Assembly (NCBI GenBank): GCA_012800885.1
Contig: JAAZIL010000010.1
Span: 1-18,230, forward strand
Direction: 5' to 3'
DNA from: Candidatus Dojkabacteria bacterium
GTDB lineage: Bacteria > Patescibacteriota > Dojkabacteria > SC72
DNA length: 18,230 nucleotides
The notes under the pieces are model-generated. The model was not told where the DNA came from, made no database searches, and worked only from the letters and a program-made list of their open reading frames with translations. This document shows, in pieces, positions 13,729-18,230 of this stretch (positions within the stretch are counted from its first letter, which is position 1; the number at the start of each line of letters is the position of its first letter). The position numbers and the translations under genes are program-made.

Positions 13729-13771
13729 TTTTTATCATAAAGATATTATATAATATTCTAATTGATAAAAA
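13729..13771 (+). terminator. AT-rich nested inverted repeat after alkD, possible terminator
   Basis: TTTTTATCA (13729-13737) pairs with TGATAAAAA (13763-13771) and encloses a second perfect palindrome ATATTATATAATAT (13743-13756). The hairpin begins 2 nt after the alkD stop. It lacks G/C, so it may be a weak terminator or a cruciform-prone element. Confidence 0.35.
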
Positions 13772-13840
13772 TTTATTACTACAACAAGTTTTTATTCTAC
13801 AAAAAATAGCTTCTCCTCTCGGCCTATCCTACTTTAATAA

Positions 13841-13869
13841 TTGTTAATTTAGTTTAATTAAACTAAAAT
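13841..13869 (+). promoter_or_regulatory. Possible promoter enclosing the palindrome
   Basis: TTGTTA (13841-13846), a 17-bp spacer and TAAAAT (13864-13869) are well spaced, but transcription would start at or just after the ATG at 13873. Either the message is leaderless or a different start is used. Confidence 0.3.
13848..13867. repeat. 20-bp perfect palindrome, operator candidate
   Basis: TTTAGTTTAATTAAACTAAA is identical to its reverse complement. It ends 5 nt before the ATG at 13873 and overlaps both the spacer and the -10 box of the candidate promoter, the classic position for a dimeric repressor site. As RNA it would form a hairpin next to the start codon. Confidence 0.5.
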
Positions 13870-13872
13870 TTA

Positions 13873-14346
13873 ATGGAGAAAACAGAATTAAATCATATTG
13901 AAAAACAAGAAGACAAATTCCTTACTTCATTCTCTTCTCAAGAGATAGAAAATACTGCAAAAGCCATATTACAGTATAGAGTTGATGAAGATTATGAACT
14001 AACTGGATTGGTTGAGGAGATACAGAACAATACTATTCAAGAGATGAGAAAGCTTCTACACCATACTCAAACTCCTAAAGTAGCAACATATATGCATCTA
14101 AGAGATATAGCAGATATATCTGATGAATTTGAAAAAAGGGTAAAGGATTGGGATAGAAATTTCATTGAAGTATTAAACTACTCTCTGCTATCTGAGATTA
14201 TAGATAATATTAACTATGCAAACAAGAATATCTCTGTTAGTCATCTTAAACATAATGTTTATGAAGCCTCAGATTATAGTATTACCGCGGATTTACACTT
14301 TATATGGTTAGAGAGTATATATAATAAGCTTAAAGTAGAGAAGTAA
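13873..14346 (+). CDS. Hypothetical helical protein
   Basis: A 157-residue acidic cytoplasmic protein, almost entirely helical by residue pattern, without signal peptide or membrane helix. I do not recognise a family. Recognisable stretches are an N-terminal coiled-coil-like region (EKTELNHIEKQEDKF), AKAILQYRVDEDYELTGLVEEIQ, and a C-terminal DYSITADLHFIWLESIYNKL. It is preceded by the 20-bp palindrome and followed after a promoter by lemA, so it is probably transcribed alone. Confidence 0.7.
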   Translation: MEKTELNHIEKQEDKFLTSFSSQEIENTAKAILQYRVDEDYELTGLVEEIQNNTIQEMRKLLHHTQTPKVATYMHLRDIADISDEFEKRVKDWDRNFIEVLNYSLLSEIIDNINYANKNISVSHLKHNVYEASDYSITADLHFIWLESIYNKLKVEK

Positions 14347-14348
14347 TA

Positions 14349-14377
14349 TTGTTTTTTAAAAAATATTACACTATACT
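14349..14377 (+). promoter_or_regulatory. Promoter of the lemA-DUF2207 operon
   Basis: TTGTTT (14349-14354), a 17-bp spacer and TATACT (14372-14377) predict transcription start near 14384, about 22 nt before the chosen lemA ATG. The -35 box lies directly after the preceding stop codon. Confidence 0.6.
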
Positions 14378-14405
14378 TTATCAGTTAAATTGAGTGGAAA
14401 ATATT

Positions 14406-14960
14406 ATGCAAATATTTCTTTTTTTACTTCTCTTAATCCTTGTAGGAGGAGCTCTTTTTATCATTTCTGTGTTTAACTCTCTACAGAGAGCTAAAGTTGT
14501 TGTAAATGAAGCAACATCTGATATTGAGACTTTTCTTAAGCAGAGATACGATATGATTCCTAACCTTGTTGAAACAGTAAAAGGTTATGCTAAGCATGAG
14601 AAGGAACTATTTGAGAATGTTTCTAAATTAAGAAGCAAAGCAATGGGTTCAGAGTCTTTGGAGAAGCAGATGGAAATGGAGGGAGAGATGGCAAAAGGAA
14701 TTTCTAGAATCTTTGCTATTGCAGAGAGCTATCCAGAGCTTAAGGCTAATGAGAATTTTGTTAAACTCCAGACTCATCTTAAGGAGTTAGAGGATGATAT
14801 TCAGAAATCTAGAAGATTCTACAACGGTACAGTAAGAGACTTTAATACTTCAATTGCTATTTTCCCAAATAATATTGTAGCAAATATTCTTAAGTTTAAA
14901 GCATTTCCATTCTTTGAGGCAGGAGAAGAAGAGAAACAGAATGTTAAAGTTAACTTTTAG
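14406..14960 (+). CDS. lemA: LemA family membrane protein
   Basis: A 184-residue protein with one N-terminal membrane helix (about 3-22) followed by a long cytoplasmic or extracytoplasmic helical bundle. Family hallmarks are FNSLQRAKVVVNEATSDIETFLKQRYDMIPNLVETVKGYAKHEKELFENV, AIAESYPELKANENFVKLQ, the pair ELEDDIQKSRRFYNGTVRDFNT, and the closing FPNNIVANILKFKAFPFFE. A GTG at 14394 is also in frame, but ATG 14406 fits the family start better. The stop lies 14 nt before DUF2207, an arrangement repeated in many bacteria. The function of LemA is not settled; the partnership suggests a joint envelope role. Confidence 0.95.
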   Translation: MQIFLFLLLLILVGGALFIISVFNSLQRAKVVVNEATSDIETFLKQRYDMIPNLVETVKGYAKHEKELFENVSKLRSKAMGSESLEKQMEMEGEMAKGISRIFAIAESYPELKANENFVKLQTHLKELEDDIQKSRRFYNGTVRDFNTSIAIFPNNIVANILKFKAFPFFEAGEEEKQNVKVNF

Positions 14961-14974
14961 TTTAGGTTGAGAGT

Positions 14975-16708
14975 ATGAAAAGAGTATTATTAACTATATC
15001 TCTTTCTCTCTCTTTCTTCTTTTTAGCCTTCTCTTCTGTTTTTGCAGAGAGAAAGATTACAGAGTTTAGGAGTGATATTGTTGTTAATAATGATGCAACA
15101 ATTGATATTGTAGAAAAGATTACATATCAACCACCAGATAGTGGTGGGAACAGACATGGGATACTCTGGGAGATACCCAGTACATACTCCGTCTTTGGGT
15201 TTAAAAGACCTACCGAATTAAATATAAATAGTGTTATGTACTACCCTTTATCTACCCCTAGTAATATTACAGAGAACAGATTTAGTCAGAGTTTTGAATT
15301 TGGTTGGATAAAGCTTAAGATAGGAGATGCCAGCATATATATTGATGAACCTCATGTATATACAATAGACTACACTCTAAAGTATAGTGGAATACTTTAT
15401 GAGAAAGAACACGATGAAATATATCTAAATATTATTGGTCCTGGATGGGATATGCCTATTGAGAATGCTTCTGCTACTCTAACTTTTCCTAATAATATTT
15501 TAGATGTAATCTGTTTTGTTGGGGAAGATGAATCTGTTAATCAGAATTGTGAGATTGAATATATTGATAATGTACTAAATATTACTCCAGGAGGTGTTTT
15601 AGAACCGTTCCATGGATATACAGTAGCAGTTAAATTACCTGTTGGTACAGTCAAAAATACTACAAAGGAGCAGGTCTTTAAAGCAATTATTGCTAATATC
15701 GGAATACTCCTACCTATCCCTATAAGCATATTCCTTTTTGGATTCTTAATTAAAAAGTATAGGAACAGATCTCTAATTGTAAAAGCACAGTTTCATCCTG
15801 ATAAAGATACAGACTCTCTAAGTAGTTCAGTTCTTTACAAGAATTCATTCAATACAAAAAATATCTCTGCTTCTTTAATTGAGATGGCAGTAAGGGGATA
15901 TTACACCATTAGGGAGTACAAGAAGCATAAATATGAGTTAGTAAAGTCAGAGAGAAAGGCAGATGACCTACCTATACATATGAAGACTCTTTACGATGCT
16001 ATCTTTGCATACGGTGATACAGTACAAATAAGTAAAATGACTAATTTCTATGATACTGCTAGTAAATCATATAGAGAAGCTAATAAGTATCTTGATGAGA
16101 GAGATGCATTCTCTATTCAGAAAAAAAGTCTTAAAAGTACTCTTACGGTACTCTCTGTTACTGTAGGTATATTTCTAGTAACCTCTGTTGCTTTTTTCCA
16201 AGGACGTTCTTCTCTGGGAACATTTTTTGGATTACTGCTATCATTGTTACTTGTTTTCCTTTTTGGATTAAAAATTGACGTTAGAACAGACTACGGTAAC
16301 AAGCTGTATCACAACCTACTCGGCTTGAAATTGTACATTGCTACTGCTGAGAAACATAGAATACAATTTCATAATGATCCTGTTAAGTATAGAGGGGTTT
16401 TTGAAAACCTCCTGCCTTATGCAATGATTTTCAATTTAGAGAAGAAGTGGGCTAAACAGTTCGAAAAGATATATACAACTCCACCTAGTTGGTATGAAGG
16501 TGATTACACATCCTTTAACTCATTTGTTCTTGTTAATAGTATTAATAACTTTAGTAGAAATGTTAAAACTTCTTCTCAACCACCATCCTCTAGTTACAGT
16601 TCTTCAGGTGGATACAGGTCTGGAGGATGGAGCTCAGGAGGCTCTGGATTTGGTGGAGGAGGAAGTTCAGGTGGTGGAGGTGGAGGTTCAGGTGGTAGTA
16701 GTTGGTAA
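14975..16708 (+). CDS. DUF2207 membrane protein with Gly/Ser-rich tail
   Basis: 577 residues in the usual order for DUF2207. There is a signal peptide (cleavage after about A24, SVFA-ERK) and an extracytoplasmic beta domain (about 25-235, with a C180/C192 pair that could form a disulfide). A membrane helix follows (about 238-259), then a cytoplasmic domain with LIEMAVRGYYTI, two close helices (about 387-407 and 414-432), the conserved GLKLYIATAEKHRIQFHNDP and LLPYAMIFNLEKKWAKQFE, and a low-complexity tail of Gly and Ser ending in SSW (about 545-577). The glycine tail is typical of the family. It is cotranscribed with lemA and probably with the next gene. The role is unknown; an envelope-associated complex with LemA is inferred. 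Confidence 0.93.
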   Translation: MKRVLLTISLSLSFFFLAFSSVFAERKITEFRSDIVVNNDATIDIVEKITYQPPDSGGNRHGILWEIPSTYSVFGFKRPTELNINSVMYYPLSTPSNITENRFSQSFEFGWIKLKIGDASIYIDEPHVYTIDYTLKYSGILYEKEHDEIYLNIIGPGWDMPIENASATLTFPNNILDVICFVGEDESVNQNCEIEYIDNVLNITPGGVLEPFHGYTVAVKLPVGTVKNTTKEQVFKAIIANIGILLPIPISIFLFGFLIKKYRNRSLIVKAQFHPDKDTDSLSSSVLYKNSFNTKNISASLIEMAVRGYYTIREYKKHKYELVKSERKADDLPIHMKTLYDAIFAYGDTVQISKMTNFYDTASKSYREANKYLDERDAFSIQKKSLKSTLTVLSVTVGIFLVTSVAFFQGRSSLGTFFGLLLSLLLVFLFGLKIDVRTDYGNKLYHNLLGLKLYIATAEKHRIQFHNDPVKYRGVFENLLPYAMIFNLEKKWAKQFEKIYTTPPSWYEGDYTSFNSFVLVNSINNFSRNVKTSSQPPSSSYSSSGGYRSGGWSSGGSGFGGGGSSGGGGGGSGGSSW

Positions 16709-16729
16709 TTTAAAGTAATCTTCTTTTTA

Positions 16730-17434
16730 ATGAGATTATTAAATCTTCTCTTTAGAACAGATAATGTATGGTCCTTTGACAGATTAAAAACTTACATTTT
16801 AAAACTAAGAGAATCCAATGTATATCCTTTTGCTGAGAATCTTCCTCAGGGTTTAACTTTTCCAAAAGATTTCTGGAATGATTTAATAAAGATATTTAGA
16901 GATACTAATACTGATGGCTTAGAGAGGGCTTTTTCAGTATTCTGGGCGGACGGAGAAGTAATATTTACAAAAGTGAAAACAGGTTCTGATAGAATGGTAA
17001 AGAGTGGCGGTGCTATTCAAGTTAAGTATTCACAACATCCTACTAAAGGTTACTATGCAAGAAAGGATCTTTTTGTAGATGGTAAGTTAACAAAGAAGAG
17101 GGATGTATATCACAAGAGTATACCTAAGAGTATAGAGATACAGTATCTATTCAACATACATACACATCCTAAGCATACTACAAAGAGAGGAGATACATAT
17201 TACAATTTTTTCTCAGTGCAGGATATAAAGTCACTGATTAGCTCGAAAGCAATTATTACTGGTTTGGTTACTGACAAGTTATGGATTTTAATAAGGACAG
17301 ATAAAAGTCCTTCGTCAGTTGATGATATTCCAGAAGTTCTACTAACACCAGAGTATGTAGAGAAGAAACTACATATGCGATTATACGAAGGAGACTTTAG
17401 AATGCCTGTTAATAGATATCAAAAGAAGAAATAA
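16730..17434 (+). CDS. Putative JAMM/MPN-like metalloprotease
   Basis: A 234-residue soluble protein 21 nt after DUF2207, so probably the third gene of that operon. The middle carries a pattern like the JAMM zinc site: a glutamate in a beta-strand context (E65 in LERAFSVFWADGEVIF), then FNIHTHP (H144, H146) and SVQDIKSLI (S162, D165). JAMM enzymes use E, HxH and a later SxxD to bind zinc and cleave isopeptide or peptide bonds. Here 15 residues separate the second His from the Ser, against about 7 in the textbook motif, so a loop insertion must be assumed. The strand after it (AIITGLVTDKLWILIRT) suits the fold. No other domain is recognised; the assignment rests on these few residues. Confidence 0.5.
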   Translation: MRLLNLLFRTDNVWSFDRLKTYILKLRESNVYPFAENLPQGLTFPKDFWNDLIKIFRDTNTDGLERAFSVFWADGEVIFTKVKTGSDRMVKSGGAIQVKYSQHPTKGYYARKDLFVDGKLTKKRDVYHKSIPKSIEIQYLFNIHTHPKHTTKRGDTYYNFFSVQDIKSLISSKAIITGLVTDKLWILIRTDKSPSSVDDIPEVLLTPEYVEKKLHMRLYEGDFRMPVNRYQKKK

Positions 17435-17435
17435 A

Positions 17436-17945
17436 TTACTCAGTTACTTTGTAGAAGAGTACTCCTGTAATTAATCCAATTGTAGCGGTAACAAACTGCA
17501 GGCAAGAAGATGCTAAAAACACCTTAGGAAGAGATATTAATCTGTTTAAAAGATAGTAAGAGAGAAGTAGAAATACACCTTTTAGCACTATAGCTGATAG
17601 ATAGGAGATATATTTTTTCTTCCTTATAAATAGAGAGTACAGGAAATTTGAAAAGGAGATAAAAGGAATTAGATAGAGCAAGAATATTGTTGTACTACCA
17701 AGGAGTAATCCCGTTAGATATGCAGTAATACTAGGTAGTATTAGAATAGGAATAATTCTTTTAATACCGAATTTCAGTGTAGAGTAAGTAATTAGGAAGT
17801 TTACAGCACTCCCTACCAAGAGTTGAGGTTTACCGATAATTAAAGGGATAAGAATAGAGAGTGAATAGATAGAGAAAAGAGTAATGTTTTCTAAATTAAG
17901 TTTTTTAATTAACAGATCTATTTTTATTCTACCTTCTCTCTCCAT
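17436..17945 (-). CDS. Integral membrane protein, ECF S-component-like (often labelled 'iron hydrogenase')
   Basis: A hydrophobic protein of 169 residues from the ATG at 17945 (174 from an ATG at 17960) with about five or six membrane helices. It contains KPQLLVGSAVNFLITYSTLKFG, a pattern IILPS.....LTGLLLG, and a GVFLLLSYYLLNRLISLPKVF stretch. Such proteins occur widely in Patescibacteria, where automated annotation often calls them iron hydrogenases; no cysteine cluster or hydrogenase motif is present. Size and helix pattern resemble vitamin-binding S-components of energy-coupling-factor transporters, which is only a guess. A TATATT ending 5 nt before 17945 favours that start, with an almost leaderless mRNA. 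Its stop lies 1 nt from the stop of the convergent gene. Confidence 0.65.
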   Translation of the reverse strand: MEREGRIKIDLLIKKLNLENITLFSIYSLSILIPLIIGKPQLLVGSAVNFLITYSTLKFGIKRIIPILILPSITAYLTGLLLGSTTIFLLYLIPFISFSNFLYSLFIRKKKYISYLSAIVLKGVFLLLSYYLLNRLISLPKVFLASSCLQFVTATIGLITGVLFYKVTE

Positions 17946-18136
17946 GTATAAATATAACATAAATAAATATTGAATTAAGCTTTTCTGAAGACAAAGAAAG
18001 AAACATCTTCAACTAAATTTCTCACAATTGATTTTTTGAATTATGAAATAAGTGTTCTCAATATAGTAGTTTCCCATTTTTTAAAGCTGCTAAAAATAAA
18101 TGTTTCCATATAAATAAAATTTTAAAATTTACTATT

Positions 18137-18230
18137 ATGAGTTTAACTAATTTTTTTAAGGTTAATTTGCCTTATGGCTTGAAAAAGAATTCAAATAATG
18201 AATGGATGGCGTTTAATCGCGAATATGTTC
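18137..18230 (+). CDS. 5' end of a gene (partial, runs off the window)
   Basis: ATG at 18137 opens a frame that is still open at the window end, 31 codons long, beginning MSLTNFFKVNLPYGL and containing NEWMAFNREYV. The LPYGLKKN...W..FNREY pattern recalls a family of small uncharacterised proteins found scattered in bacteria and phages. It uses GCG and CGC codons, uncommon in this window, which hints at a different origin. No clear promoter is seen upstream; 17961-18136 is AT-rich and otherwise empty. Confidence 0.6.
   Translation, partial: MSLTNFFKVNLPYGLKKNSNNEWMAFNREYV

Noticed and set aside
16494..16718. Alternative-frame ORF over the Gly/Ser-rich tail of DUF2207
   Set aside because: Low-complexity repeats keep all frames open; the product (repeats of V, E and L) is an artefact.
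1..18230. UGA reassigned to glycine as in Gracilibacteria/Absconditabacteria
   Set aside because: RuBisCO, DUF2207 and the other long genes contain no in-frame TGA and use ordinary glycine codons.
1..18230. CRISPR arrays, insertion sequences or prophage modules
   Set aside because: No regularly spaced repeats, transposase, integrase or phage structural genes were seen.

Overview
The window looks like a piece of a small-genome, very AT-rich bacterium, most plausibly a member of the Candidate Phyla Radiation (Patescibacteria; a Dojkabacteria-like lineage would fit). The reasons are a form II/III RuBisCO, short and tightly packed genes, arginine codons almost always AGA/AGG, almost no Shine-Dalgarno sequences, several near-leaderless starts, and TAA as the usual stop (17 of 22 genes, with 4 TAG and 1 TGA). 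The standard bacterial code holds, since long ORFs contain no in-frame TGA. The taxonomic call is an inference from gene content, not from a marker gene.

Layout. 1-36: start of a divergent minus-strand gene with its own consensus promoter. 210-3692 (+): form II/III RuBisCO, a small DgkA-type lipid kinase, an Fe/Mn superoxide dismutase, a small membrane protein and a YjdF-like membrane protein. 3785-4295 (+): an isolated gene with a promoter, a Shine-Dalgarno sequence, unusual codon use and a strong terminator, probably acquired. 4429-5139 (-): an anchored extracytoplasmic protein. 5140-5502: gene-free, with a probable small RNA. 5503-10116 (-): a six-gene operon under one near-perfect sigma70 promoter, encoding two permeases, an ATPase and an NMT1/THI5-type binding protein, then a uracil phosphoribosyltransferase and a DUF523/TudS protein. 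10110-12306 (+): unrecognised proteins and a lipoprotein separated by gene-poor stretches that may hold decayed genes. 12307-12953 (-): a secreted or anchored protein and tRNA-His. 12995-17434 (+): AlkD DNA glycosylase, an unknown protein behind a 20-bp palindrome, then LemA, DUF2207 and a possible JAMM metalloprotease. 17436-17945 (-): an integral membrane protein. 18137-18230 (+): start of another gene.

How the genes work together. The most informative unit is the minus-strand operon. An ABC importer of the type used for pyrimidine-like rings is coupled by short overlaps to uracil phosphoribosyltransferase and to a homologue of the thiouracil / 4-thio-UMP desulfidase TudS. This suggests import of uracil or thiouracil followed by conversion to UMP. 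In such lineages form II/III RuBisCO normally works in nucleoside-monophosphate catabolism (the AMP pathway), so both loci may serve a scavenged-nucleotide economy, although no AMP-phosphorylase or ribose-1,5-bisphosphate isomerase gene is in view. The binding-protein gene carries an in-frame TAG just upstream of its membrane anchor, an oddity worth resolving.
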